This document shows positions 1-7,647 of a DNA stretch of 14,445 bases, in pieces (the stretch's first letter is position 1; each line of letters opens with the position of its first letter). The notes beneath the pieces were generated by a model. It saw only the letters and a list, made by a program, of their open reading frames with translations, had not been told where the DNA came from and searched no databases. The position numbers and the translations under genes were made by a program. Location of the stretch: NCBI GenBank assembly GCA_036268375.1, contig DATAUH010000198.1, forward strand, positions 1 through 14,445, given 5' to 3'. The DNA is from PALSA-243 sp036268375. GTDB lineage: Bacteria > Acidobacteriota > Terriglobia > Bryobacterales > Bryobacteraceae.

Positions 1-1475
1 TAGCCGAACTTAAAGGCCAGCGCGGGAACGCCATACTTGATGAAGCTGTACTGATCGCTGCGGATGAAGCGGTTCTGCTCCGGCTCTTGATCAGGCTGGA
101 CTTTCACGCCGAGGCTCTCGGCGGCCGCGCGAACCTGCTCGCCCAGGCTTGATTCCGTGAGGCCTTGGACCTCGATTACTTTGAGTGGATAAAGCGGGAG
201 GAACATGTCGAGGTTGATGTCGGCAACGATGTCGTTGCGCGGCACAGTGGGATGCGCGGCGAAATAGTGTGAGCCGAGTTCGCCCTTCTCTTCGCCCGCA
301 ACCGTCAGGAAGATAACCGAGCGTTTGAGCTTGGCTTTCGACGAAGCCATGAGGCGCGCGATTTCGATGACGGAGGCAACGCCCGACGCATCGTCCATCG
401 CGCCGTTGTAGATGTTGTCGCCATTAATAGCGCGGCCGATGCCGAGATGGTCCAGGTGCGCCGACATGATGACGTATTCGTTCTTCAGCTTCTTGTCCGA
501 CCCAGGCAGGACGCCAACGACATTGGGGGCTTGGAAGGGTTCGCGCTTCACGACCGCCTTCGCGTGCAGCGTTCCCTTCAGATCGAACGCCGGGATCGGT
601 TCGTTGGCGCGGGCGGCTTTCTGCAACTCTTCGAGCGTGTGGCCGGAGCCTTCGAGAACCTTGCCAGCGCCGCGCGGCGTGAGCGTAAGCGAGATCTGTT
701 CGCCGCCCGCATCCTGCAAGTCGGCATCGGCAAGCGCGACGGTCGGGGGCGGAGTTGCACCGCCGCGTCCACCACGCCCGTCGCCATTGCCACGTCCGGC
801 TGCTGCACCGTCGGCGGGGTTGCCGTTTGCAGCGCCGTTCGCAGGCGCGTCACCATTCGCAGTTGCGTTGCCGCCACCGGGTCCGCCTCGACCGCCGGCG
901 TTGATGGTGGCGATACCGATGGCGCCGGCGGCCTTCAGGGCGGCCCAGCGTTCACCTGCGGACTGGTAATGCGACATCAAGTTTCCCGGCACGCCAGGAA
1001 CACTGCCGGCGGAGAAGTAGACGGCGATCTTGCCGTGGAGGTCGACGCCCTTCAGATTGTCGACTTGGTTTTCGGGTATGACAAAGGCGTGGTCCACGAA
1101 GACCATGGCCGCGTCGACGGAAGGCGCGACCTCGGAGCGTGCGTTCATGGTTGCGTCGGCGCCGAGGGCCAGCGGTTCAGTCTTACCGTCACGGGTGAGT
1201 TCAAGGCTCGACTGATCGTTGGCGATGGACCGCCGTTCGAAGGAGATGGGCTGTTGATAAGAGGAGCCTGCGCCGGGCTTGAGTCGGATGCGTTCGAACT
1301 CGCCGGCGACATACGCCACGGCCTTCGTGTAGCCCTCTTTGCCCACTTCGCGGCCTTCGAGTTTATCGTCGGCTAGGAAAGAAACGTGCTTCCACCACTG
1401 GTTGCCTTCAGCCGCGTAGTCCGCCGCCCACAGAGAGGCGGCGGCGAGAAACAGGAAAGAGGCCGTGCGATGCAT
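1..1475 (-). CDS. Secreted M28-family zinc aminopeptidase with PA-like segment (partial, C-terminus outside window)
   Basis: This is a probable exported metallopeptidase that trims peptides outside the cytoplasm. The 491 visible codons begin with a signal peptide (a hydrophobic run after MHRTA, likely cleaved after LWAA). A PA-like region follows at about residues 120-195 (GKIAVYFSAG, then KAAGAIGIATI), and the catalytic M28 domain starts at about 315. Four of the five usual zinc ligands are visible: His340 in SAHLDHLG, Asp361 in NGAMDDASG, Glu395/Glu396 in VAGEEKGELGS and Asp423 in NLDMF. The fifth, a His near the C-terminus, falls outside the window, so the gene is cut by the edge and not shown to be broken. 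RSDQYSFIKYGVPALAF fits the region before that His. Residues 193-244 are an unusual Gly/Asn/Ala/Asp/Arg low-complexity insert. The ATG at 1475 is chosen because it gives an intact signal peptide and sits just after an extended -10 box. It is divergent from ileS. Substrate specificity cannot be told. Confidence 0.9.
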   Translation of the reverse strand, partial: MHRTASFLFLAAASLWAADYAAEGNQWWKHVSFLADDKLEGREVGKEGYTKAVAYVAGEFERIRLKPGAGSSYQQPISFERRSIANDQSSLELTRDGKTEPLALGADATMNARSEVAPSVDAAMVFVDHAFVIPENQVDNLKGVDLHGKIAVYFSAGSVPGVPGNLMSHYQSAGERWAALKAAGAIGIATINAGGRGGPGGGNATANGDAPANGAANGNPADGAAAGRGNGDGRGGRGGATPPPTVALADADLQDAGGEQISLTLTPRGAGKVLEGSGHTLEELQKAARANEPIPAFDLKGTLHAKAVVKREPFQAPNVVGVLPGSDKKLKNEYVIMSAHLDHLGIGRAINGDNIYNGAMDDASGVASVIEIARLMASSKAKLKRSVIFLTVAGEEKGELGSHYFAAHPTVPRNDIVADINLDMFLPLYPLKVIEVQGLTESSLGEQVRAAAESLGVKVQPDQEPEQNRFIRSDQYSFIKYGVPALAFKFG

Positions 1476-1483
1476 ATTGGAAT

Positions 1484-1492
1484 GTTATAGCA
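1484..1492 (-). promoter_or_regulatory. Extended -10 promoter element for the M28 peptidase gene
   Basis: On the minus strand this reads TGCTATAAC, an extended -10 (TG, one base, then a TATAAT-like hexamer). The hexamer ends 8 bases before the ATG at 1475, so transcription would begin about 2 bases before the start codon. I see no convincing -35 box and no Shine-Dalgarno sequence. The call is inference from sequence only. Confidence 0.5.
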
Positions 1493-1592
1493 CTGGGGCC
1501 GCGGCGTCGTGGCGACGCGGAGCAACCGGCCCAGTCCGGAGCGTGACGCGAAACACGAGCAGCCTGCGCCGTTTCGATGCGCGCGCGCTGCC

Positions 1593-1601
1593 TGCTACCA
1601 T
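1593..1601 (+). promoter_or_regulatory. Possible extended -10 element for ileS
   Basis: The sequence TGCTACCAT has the TG-n-hexamer form of an extended -10 box and would start a transcript about 10 bases before the ileS ATG. No -35 box stands out, and no T-box leader or other RNA switch fits in the short divergent gap (1476-1618). Match to the consensus is only partial. Confidence 0.3.
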
Positions 1602-1618
1602 GAAAATGAACCCCTCAA

Positions 1619-4429
1619 ATGGATTTTGCGAACGTAGATTTGAAGCAGACGATCAATCTGCCTAAGACCGCCTTTCCCATGAAGGCCAACCTTCCGCAGA
1701 ACGAACCGAAACTGGTGGATCGGTGGGAAAAGGAAGATCTTTATCGGCAGATTCGCGCGGCGCGCGCAGGACGCCCCATGTGGGTGCTGCATGACGGCCC
1801 ACCTTACGCCAACGGGCGCATTCACCTGGGCACGGCGTTCAACAAGATTCTGAAAGATTTCGTGGTGAAGACGCGGACCATGATGGGCTTCGACTCGCCC
1901 TATGTCCCGGGATGGGATTGCCACGGCCTGCCGATCGAGATCAAAGTCGATACCGAATTGGGCGCGAAGAAGGCACAGATGTCGGCGGTGCAGATTCGGC
2001 GCGCGTGCCGGAAGTACGCAGAAAAGTTTATCGATCTACAGCGCACGGATTTCAAGCGGCTGGGCGTGCTGGGTCAGTGGGACGATCCGTATTTGACGAT
2101 GAGCGCGGAGTATCAGGCGCACATCGCGGGCGCGTTTGTGGAGTTTTTGGACCGCGGCTACGTATATAAAGGTCTGAAGCCGGTGCACTGGTGCCTGAAG
2201 GATCGCACCGCGCTGGCGGAGGCCGAGGTGGAGTACGCCGACCACACCAGTCCTTCCATCTGGGTACGGTTTGCGATGACGGCGGGCGTCGAAAAGATTG
2301 ATCCGGCTCTCGTGGGACGCAAAGTTTTCGGGCTGATCTGGACGACTACGCCGTGGACGATGCCGGCGAACATGGCGATCGCGTATCACCCGAAGTTCGA
2401 ATACGTCGCAGCGGAAGTAGGCGAAGACGTCTACATCGTTGCCGCCGATCTGCTGAAGGTGACGGCGGAAAAATGCGGCTGGAGTGAGCCGAAAGTATCG
2501 GCTCGGTTCCCGGGCGCAGTGCTGGAGTACGCGGTGTTCCGCCATCCATTTCTAGAGCGCGATTCGATGGGCATATTGGCGGACCACGTGACGCTTGAAC
2601 AGGGCACGGGCGCGGTTCACACAGCTCCTGGTCACGGCCAGGAAGACTACGCGAGCGGCCGGCAGTACGGCATCGCGACGTTCTGCCCGGTGGATGCCGC
2701 GGGGCGTTTCTATCATGCCGAAGGCGCTCCGGGACGTTTGCCGGAAGAGCTGATTGGCAAGACCGTGTGGGAAGCGAATCCGCTGGTGGTCGACATTTTG
2801 AAAGCGCACCACGCGCTGTGCGGCCTGGAAAAAATCGCGCACTCTTACCCGCACTGCTGGCGTTGTCACAATCCGACGATTTTCCGCGCCACCGAGCAGT
2901 GGTTCATCGGCATGGAGCGGAACCACTTCCGGCAGCATGCGCTCGATGCGATCAAGCAGGTGCGCTGGATCCCGTCCTGGGGCGAAGAGCGCATTTCAAA
3001 CATGATCGCCACGCGGCCCGATTGGTGCATTTCACGCCAGCGTGTTTGGGGCGTGCCGATCACGGTGTTTTACTGCGATGCATGCCGCGAGCCGGTGACG
3101 GATCGCGCCGTGCTGGATCCCGTGGTGGCGCTGTTCCGCGAGCACAGCGCGGATGTCTGGTACGAGCGCACGGCCGCGGAACTGCTGCCCTCGGGATACA
3201 AGTGCGCCAAGTGCGGCGGCACGGGATTCAGCAAAGAGAACGACATTCTGGACGTGTGGTTCGATTCCGGCTCCAGTCACCTGGCGGTGCTGAACGAGCG
3301 TTTCGGACTGCCGTGGCCTGCCGACATGTATCTCGAAGGTGGCGATCAGTACCGCGGTTGGTTCCACAGTTCGCTATTGGTAGGCACCGGATTGAAGGGC
3401 TCGTCGCCCTATCGCGCCTGTGCGTTGAACGGCTGGGTGCTCGATGGCGAAGGCAAGGCGATGCACAAGTCGCTCGGCAACGCGATTGAGCCGGAAGAAG
3501 TGATCAAGAAGCACGGCGCGGAGATTCTGCGGCTGTGGTCGGCTTCGGTGGAATTCAACGAAGACGTGCGCATGTCGGAGACGATTCAGACGCGGCTGGT
3601 GGACGCGTACCGCAAACTCCGCAACACGTTCCGCTACATGCTCGGCAATTTGACGGGCTTCGATCCCGCGACGGATGCAGTGGCCGGAGACGAACTGCAC
3701 GAGATCGATCGCTGGATTCTGGTTCGCGCCGAAGACCTGGTGATGCGCTGCCGGGCATGGTTTGAAAACTTCGAGTTCCACAAGGTGTACCACACGGTTT
3801 ACGCATTCACTACGGTGGACCTGAGTTCGATCTACTTCGACGTGCTGAAGGACCGGCTCTATACGTCAGCAACAAAATCAAAAGCGCGGCGCAGTGCGCA
3901 GACAGCGCTGTACAGGCTGCTGGACGCGCTGGTGCGGTTGCTCGCGCCGTTGATGAGCTTCACAGCCGAAGAGGTCTGGGGCTACATGAACCGCGAGGGC
4001 AGCGTGCACACAGCGTTGTTTCCGGAACCTGCGGAACTAACGGCGGGAATCAGTGCCGCGGCGCGCGAACGGGCCGAGAATTGGGATGAGTTGATCAAAG
4101 TGCGCGACGGCGTCCTGAAGAGCCTGGAGGCGGCGCGCAACGAGAAGATCATCGGAGCGCCGCTCGAAGCGCGGGTGAAGATTTCAGCGAATGGCGACCT
4201 GTATCCGTTGCTTGAAGGCTATGCGGGTGAGTTGCCGGGCCTGTTCATCGTGTCGCAGGTGGATGTCAATCAAGGCGAGGCCGGCGATGTGAAGGTTGCG
4301 GTGGAGCGCGCATCGGGAACGAAGTGCGAGCGCTGCTGGAAGTACACGCACGACGTCGGGTCGGACCCGCGCTTGCCAACTGTATGCGCCGCGTGCGCGG
4401 CCGCCGTAGAAGAGACGTTGCGTGGATAA
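1619..4429 (+). CDS. ileS: Isoleucyl-tRNA synthetase (type 1, bacterial)
   Basis: This enzyme charges tRNA-Ile with isoleucine in the cytoplasm. It has 936 residues, close to the 938 of the E. coli enzyme. Order of signatures: DGPPYANGRIHLGTAFNK at about 59-76 (the HIGH region), WDCHGLPIE, the CP1 editing domain with TTTPWTMPANMAI and GTGAVHTAPGHGQEDY, DVWFDSGSSH, the KMSKS region at 614-618, the anticodon-binding helical domain, and a C-terminal zinc finger with Cys903, Cys906, Cys923 and Cys926. The CP1 shape and C-terminal zinc finger mark the bacterial type-1 form. Both ATP-site signatures deviate: HIGH reads HLGT and KMSKS reads AMHKS. Upstream ATGs at 1600 and 1606 are out of frame, so 1619 is the start. 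There is no clear Shine-Dalgarno. The stop overlaps the lspA start by 8 bases. Confidence 0.98.
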   Translation: MDFANVDLKQTINLPKTAFPMKANLPQNEPKLVDRWEKEDLYRQIRAARAGRPMWVLHDGPPYANGRIHLGTAFNKILKDFVVKTRTMMGFDSPYVPGWDCHGLPIEIKVDTELGAKKAQMSAVQIRRACRKYAEKFIDLQRTDFKRLGVLGQWDDPYLTMSAEYQAHIAGAFVEFLDRGYVYKGLKPVHWCLKDRTALAEAEVEYADHTSPSIWVRFAMTAGVEKIDPALVGRKVFGLIWTTTPWTMPANMAIAYHPKFEYVAAEVGEDVYIVAADLLKVTAEKCGWSEPKVSARFPGAVLEYAVFRHPFLERDSMGILADHVTLEQGTGAVHTAPGHGQEDYASGRQYGIATFCPVDAAGRFYHAEGAPGRLPEELIGKTVWEANPLVVDILKAHHALCGLEKIAHSYPHCWRCHNPTIFRATEQWFIGMERNHFRQHALDAIKQVRWIPSWGEERISNMIATRPDWCISRQRVWGVPITVFYCDACREPVTDRAVLDPVVALFREHSADVWYERTAAELLPSGYKCAKCGGTGFSKENDILDVWFDSGSSHLAVLNERFGLPWPADMYLEGGDQYRGWFHSSLLVGTGLKGSSPYRACALNGWVLDGEGKAMHKSLGNAIEPEEVIKKHGAEILRLWSASVEFNEDVRMSETIQTRLVDAYRKLRNTFRYMLGNLTGFDPATDAVAGDELHEIDRWILVRAEDLVMRCRAWFENFEFHKVYHTVYAFTTVDLSSIYFDVLKDRLYTSATKSKARRSAQTALYRLLDALVRLLAPLMSFTAEEVWGYMNREGSVHTALFPEPAELTAGISAAARERAENWDELIKVRDGVLKSLEAARNEKIIGAPLEARVKISANGDLYPLLEGYAGELPGLFIVSQVDVNQGEAGDVKVAVERASGTKCERCWKYTHDVGSDPRLPTVCAACAAAVEETLRG

Positions 4430-4916
4430 AGTACGCGCCAAAGCGTTCGTGATCGCAGCCGTCGTTTTCGCGCTCGACCGGTGGACCAAGTGGCTGATTG
4501 AACGCCGCGTGTCGTTTGCGGATGATATCCGAATCATCCCGGGCTTCTTTTCGATTGTGCATTCCGAGAATCGCGGAGTGGCTTTCGGAGTGTTCAACGA
4601 TTCGGAATCGCAGTGGCGAACGATCATGCTGATCGCGTTGTCTCTGATCGCGGTGGTTTGGGTAGCCGTGGTTGTGATGCGCTCGCGCCACTTGGAGGCG
4701 CTGCTATGCTGGGCCTTCGGTTTGGTGCTCGGAGGAGCGGCGGGGAACCTGTTCGACCGCGCCATTTCGGGAAAAGTAACGGACTTTCTGTTGTTTTACG
4801 TTGGCAGCTACCAGTGGCCATCGTTTAATATCGCCGATTCGGCGATTGTGATAGGCTGCGGCCTATTGCTGTTGGACCAGCTTTGGCCGAAACGCAGAAC
4901 TGCACATGTATCCTGA
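4422..4916 (+). CDS. lspA: Lipoprotein signal peptidase (signal peptidase II)
   Basis: This inner-membrane aspartic peptidase cleaves the signal peptide from diacylglyceryl-modified prolipoproteins. It has 164 residues, the usual family length, with four expected membrane segments (about 8-25, 66-85, 92-107 and 135-152). The conserved blocks are NRGVAFGVFN (50-59), GAAGNLFDRAISGKVTDF (105-122) and FNIADSAIVIG (135-145). The two catalytic aspartates are Asp121 and Asp139. Translation starts at GTG 4422, inside the last codons of ileS (8-base overlap), which implies translational coupling; an AGAAGAGA stretch upstream may serve as a weak ribosome site. The pairing ileS-lspA is common in bacteria. 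Its end overlaps lgt, the enzyme acting just before it in the same pathway. Confidence 0.97.
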   Translation: MDKVRAKAFVIAAVVFALDRWTKWLIERRVSFADDIRIIPGFFSIVHSENRGVAFGVFNDSESQWRTIMLIALSLIAVVWVAVVVMRSRHLEALLCWAFGLVLGGAAGNLFDRAISGKVTDFLLFYVGSYQWPSFNIADSAIVIGCGLLLLDQLWPKRRTAHVS

Positions 4917-5691
4917 GATTTTTCATCTTTCGTTCTTGCACACCTACGGCGTGCTGGTGGCCATCGCATTTCTCACGGCGCTGTGGGTGGCGGGTAAACT
5001 GGCGCGGCGAACCGGGCTGAACGCCGACAACATCACAAACCTGGGCATTTACTGCGCCCTCGCGGCCATAGTGGGCGCGAAGCTGATGATGTTCCTGGTG
5101 GACTTCAATTATTACCGCGATCATCCAAGCGAACTATTTTCGCTTTCATCGCTGCAGGCGGGCGGCGTGTTTTATGGCGGGCTGATCGCCGCGCTGGTGG
5201 TTTCGTGGTGGTACATGCGTCGCACCCGGCTGCCGGGTTGGAAAACGGCGGACGTGTTTGCGCCTGCGATTGCGCTGGGCCACGGCATAGGCCGGCTGGG
5301 CTGCTTTTCGGCCGGCTGCTGCTGGGGCGTGGAGTGCCATCTGCCTTGGGGCGTCACCTTCACCAACCCCGTTTCGCACGACTTAGTGGGCGTGCCGTTG
5401 GGAGTGCGGCTGCACCCGACGCAGCTTTACGAATCGTTCGCGGAGTTCATCATTTTTGGCATTCTTTACACCCGGTTCAACCGCGAACACGCGCCGGGTT
5501 CGATCATCAGCCTGTATCTGATGCTGTATTCGACGGCGCGGTTCATCGTGGAGTTCTTCCGCTATCACGAACAGGGCAACCTTTGGGGCGGACCGCTCGA
5601 TACGTCGCAGTGGATCTCGATCGGCCTCTTCCTGTTGGGCGCAAGTTACTTTGCATTGCGCCGCCGGCGGGTAGAAGCGCACGCAGTTTAG
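4906..5691 (+). CDS. lgt: Prolipoprotein diacylglyceryl transferase
   Basis: This integral membrane enzyme moves diacylglycerol from phosphatidylglycerol to the lipobox cysteine of prolipoproteins, the step before LspA cleavage. It has 261 residues and several hydrophobic segments. The signature region is GHGIGRLGCFSAGCCWG at 125-141, containing the conserved Arg130, followed by RLHPTQLYES (168-177) and YSTARFIVEFFR (208-219) with Tyr208 and Arg212, which correspond to the essential Tyr and Arg of the E. coli enzyme. It departs from the E. coli form in two places: the essential His of the HGG motif is Tyr90 (GGVFYGGLI), and the signature is Cys-rich where E. coli has GRIGNFINGE. These look like a subfamily form, not decay, because the rest is intact. 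The ATG at 4906 lies 11 bases inside lspA with no clear ribosome site, so translation is probably coupled. Confidence 0.95.
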   Translation: MYPEIFHLSFLHTYGVLVAIAFLTALWVAGKLARRTGLNADNITNLGIYCALAAIVGAKLMMFLVDFNYYRDHPSELFSLSSLQAGGVFYGGLIAALVVSWWYMRRTRLPGWKTADVFAPAIALGHGIGRLGCFSAGCCWGVECHLPWGVTFTNPVSHDLVGVPLGVRLHPTQLYESFAEFIIFGILYTRFNREHAPGSIISLYLMLYSTARFIVEFFRYHEQGNLWGGPLDTSQWISIGLFLLGASYFALRRRRVEAHAV

Positions 5692-5721
5692 GCGTTGTTA
5701 GGGGCCCTTCAGCAACCCTTT

Positions 5722-5729
5722 GGTATGCT
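5722..5729 (+). promoter_or_regulatory. Possible -10 element before the DUF4159 gene
   Basis: GGTATGCT, preceded by a T, contains TG-G-TATGCT, an extended -10-like box 12 bases before the GTG start at 5742. The lgt stop is only 50 bases upstream, so this may be an internal promoter or chance. No -35 box at normal spacing is seen. Confidence 0.3.
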
Positions 5730-5741
5730 GAATTTGTCAGC

Positions 5742-6587
5742 GTGTTCTCGCTCATTCATCTTCGCCGGACGGGAGCGATTCTCATTGGCGGCCTGGTCGC
5801 CATCGGCGCCGTATACGCTTTCCAAAAGCCTTTTCGCGAGTATCCGGGCCTCGAATACCGCAAGTTCGACCTGCCGCGCGACTACACCGAAAAGACGGAG
5901 TGGGTGTTCGCGCGGTTGATGTATCCGCCTGTAGGTCCGCAGTATGGCGGCTATCTGGAGTACGGCGATTGGAAGGCGGGCGGATCGAATTGGACGATGG
6001 ACTATCCGCGTTCGGACCGGCACATCGTAACTGCGGTCCGTCGCCTGACGCGCATCAGCACGCGTTCGGTAGAAGAGCCGATCGATCTGGACGATCACGA
6101 TGTATACGACTGGCCGTGGTTGTATGGCGTCGAAGTGGGCCACTGGGATCTGACCGACGAACAGGCGAAGACGATGCGCGAATACCTCCTGCGCGGCGGC
6201 TTCTTCATGTGCGACGATTTTCATGGTGACATTGAGTGGCGCACCTTTCTCGCCAGCATGCGCAAAGTCTTCCCAGATCGCAACCCCGTAGACATTCCCA
6301 ACGACGATCCGATCTTCCGTACCATTTACGATTTGCGGCAGCGCTTCCAGGTGCCCGGTATGCCGGCGCTCGAAGAGGGCCACACGTATGAAAAGGGCGA
6401 GAGCGGCAAAGTGCCGCACTGGCGCGCCATCTACGATGATCACGGTCACATAGTGGTGGCGATGTGCCACAACATGGACCTGGGCGATTCGTGGGAACAT
6501 GCCGACGACCCGCAGTATCCTTCGAGGTATTCCGATTTGGGCATACGCCTGGCAGTGAATTACATTGTCTACTCGATGTCGCACTAA
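5742..6587 (+). CDS. DUF4159 domain protein with N-terminal membrane anchor
   Basis: The function of this family is not established; I assign it to DUF4159 by pattern. The 281-residue protein starts with a short basic region and one hydrophobic segment (about 11-28, a signal anchor or uncleaved signal). The exported part has a region rich in Trp, Tyr and Asp. The DUF4159-like core is YLLRGGFFMCDDFHGDIEW (148-166), then MRKVFPDRNPVDIPNDDPIF (173-192), a layout resembling glutamine-amidotransferase-like folds, though no catalytic Cys-His pair is obvious. MCHNMDLGDSWEHADDP follows at 241-257. The open frame extends far upstream inside lgt, but GTG 5742 is the first plausible start after the lgt stop and gives the expected anchor. 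It is followed 26 bases later by DUF423. Acidobacterial genomes often carry several DUF4159 genes. Confidence 0.8.
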   Translation: MFSLIHLRRTGAILIGGLVAIGAVYAFQKPFREYPGLEYRKFDLPRDYTEKTEWVFARLMYPPVGPQYGGYLEYGDWKAGGSNWTMDYPRSDRHIVTAVRRLTRISTRSVEEPIDLDDHDVYDWPWLYGVEVGHWDLTDEQAKTMREYLLRGGFFMCDDFHGDIEWRTFLASMRKVFPDRNPVDIPNDDPIFRTIYDLRQRFQVPGMPALEEGHTYEKGESGKVPHWRAIYDDHGHIVVAMCHNMDLGDSWEHADDPQYPSRYSDLGIRLAVNYIVYSMSH

Positions 6588-6613
6588 CGAAGTCGAATGA
6601 ATAACGGAGAGCT

Positions 6614-6985
6614 ATGAACTGGAGCCTGATAGGTGCAGTGATGCTGGGCCTGGCGGTGATTCTGGGCGCATTTGGCGCGCACGGTTTGCAGAATCGTCTG
6701 GACGATTATTCGCGGGGCGTTTATGAGAAGGCTGTCTTCTACCATTTTGTGCATGCGATGGGAATTCTGGTGGTCGCGGTGCTGGGCCGCACCAGCACGT
6801 TTCCGCCGGAGGGCGTAGAGAGCGTCTGCTGGTGTCTGTTCATCGGTATTCTACTGTTCTCTGGCAGCCTGTACTTGCTCGCTGTAACCGGCACGCGCGC
6901 GTTGGGCATGATCACGCCGTTGGGCGGCGTAGCTTTCATTTTGGGATGGCTGTTGCTGGCGTGGCGGTTGCGGAGAGTGCTCTAA
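6614..6985 (+). CDS. DUF423 small inner-membrane protein (YgdD/YwdK type)
   Basis: A 123-residue, very hydrophobic protein with about four membrane segments (near 5-22, 43-58, 74-92 and 97-117). The N-terminus has the typical DUF423 pattern GAVMLGLAVILGAFGAHGL followed by EKAVFYHFVHAMG, and the C-terminus has MITPLGGVAFILGW. Its biochemical role is not known. The start is supported by a GGAGAG ribosome site at 6606-6611. Its stop codon TAA is immediately followed by the GTG start of the esterase gene, so the two are almost certainly cotranscribed. The preceding DUF4159 gene ends 26 bases upstream. Confidence 0.88.
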   Translation: MNWSLIGAVMLGLAVILGAFGAHGLQNRLDDYSRGVYEKAVFYHFVHAMGILVVAVLGRTSTFPPEGVESVCWCLFIGILLFSGSLYLLAVTGTRALGMITPLGGVAFILGWLLLAWRLRRVL

Positions 6986-7624
6986 GTGCAGCACATCTTC
7001 GTCTATGGCGATTCGCTTTCGTGGGGCATTGTGCCCAATACGCGGCAGCGGTTTCCGTTTGATGTGCGCTGGCCCGGCGCGATGGAAAAGCGGTTGAACG
7101 CGAACGGTCCGCGCGTGCGCGTCACTGAGGATTGCGTTAATGGCCGGCGCACCGTGTGGGACGATCCCTTCAAGCCGGGTCGCAACGGCCTGGTGGGATT
7201 GGGCGCGAGAATCGAAGCGCAATCGCCCATAGCGCTGCTGATCCTGATGCTGGGCACCAACGATTTTCAGTTCAACCACGTTTACAACAATGCGCAGACT
7301 TCGGCATTGGGCATTGCGGCGCTGGTGAACGAAATACGGCGCGCGCCGATCGAACCTGGCATGCCCGTGCCGCCAATCTTGATTGCCTGTCCGCCGCCCA
7401 TGCAGAAACCAGGCGGCCAGGTTGGGCTGAAGTTTCATGGCGCGGAGGAGCGCTCGAAGGGGCTTGCCGCGGCGTATGAGGAGACCGGGAAAAGCTTGGG
7501 CTGCAGCTTCTTCGATGCTGGGAATGTGACGCAGTCGAGCCGTGTGGATGGCATCCATCTCGACGAAGATCAGCACCTGACACTGGGCGCCGCAATCGCC
7601 GATTTCGTCGCGGCGTTGTTGTAG
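6986..7624 (+). CDS. SGNH/GDSL-family esterase, MsAcT-like
   Basis: A serine hydrolase of 212 residues with no signal peptide, so probably cytoplasmic. The SGNH blocks are in order: GDSLSWG at 8-14 with the nucleophile Ser10, the block II region near Gly53, LGTND at 89-93 with Asn92, and DGIHL at 188-192 with Asp188 and His191 of the triad. The general layout (GDSLxWG, DVRWPG, a LMLGTND strand, CPPPM, FFDAGNV, DGIHLDED) matches the Mycobacterium smegmatis arylesterase/acyltransferase MsAcT and related Agrobacterium-type arylesterases. In that group transesterification in water is known for MsAcT; whether this protein shares it cannot be told. The start GTG 6986 directly abuts the DUF423 stop and has GGAGAG at 6972-6977 as its ribosome site. 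Confidence 0.9.
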   Translation: MQHIFVYGDSLSWGIVPNTRQRFPFDVRWPGAMEKRLNANGPRVRVTEDCVNGRRTVWDDPFKPGRNGLVGLGARIEAQSPIALLILMLGTNDFQFNHVYNNAQTSALGIAALVNEIRRAPIEPGMPVPPILIACPPPMQKPGGQVGLKFHGAEERSKGLAAAYEETGKSLGCSFFDAGNVTQSSRVDGIHLDEDQHLTLGAAIADFVAALL

Positions 7625-7634
7625 GGCGAAACAG

Positions 7635-7640
7635 TATAAT
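7635..7640 (+). promoter_or_regulatory. Perfect TATAAT -10 box for the amidohydrolase gene
   Basis: An exact TATAAT lies 7 bases before the GTG start at 7648, just after the esterase stop. Transcription starting 6-7 bases downstream would produce an mRNA beginning at or next to the start codon. A TTGTTG at 7616-7621 is too close (13-base spacer) to be a standard -35 box. Confidence 0.55.
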
Positions 7641-7647
7641 CGACGGG

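Noticed and set aside
447..1376. 309-codon plus-strand open frame opposite the M28 peptidase
   Set aside because: It lies wholly antisense to a gene with clear signal peptide and zinc-ligand motifs; its product has no recognisable motif. Long antisense frames are expected in GC-rich DNA.
1476..1618. T-box or other riboswitch upstream of ileS
   Set aside because: The divergent gap is only about 140 bases, and I see neither a T-box sequence nor a terminator hairpin in it.
5205..5741. Upstream extension of the DUF4159 frame inside lgt, which would make a 460-residue protein
   Set aside because: The extension is the out-of-frame reading of lgt, rich in Arg and Pro, and GTG 5742 gives a proper membrane anchor.
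5709..6584. 291-codon minus-strand open frame opposite the DUF4159 gene
   Set aside because: It is a mirror frame of a coherent protein; its translation is rich in Arg, His and Val with no domain pattern.
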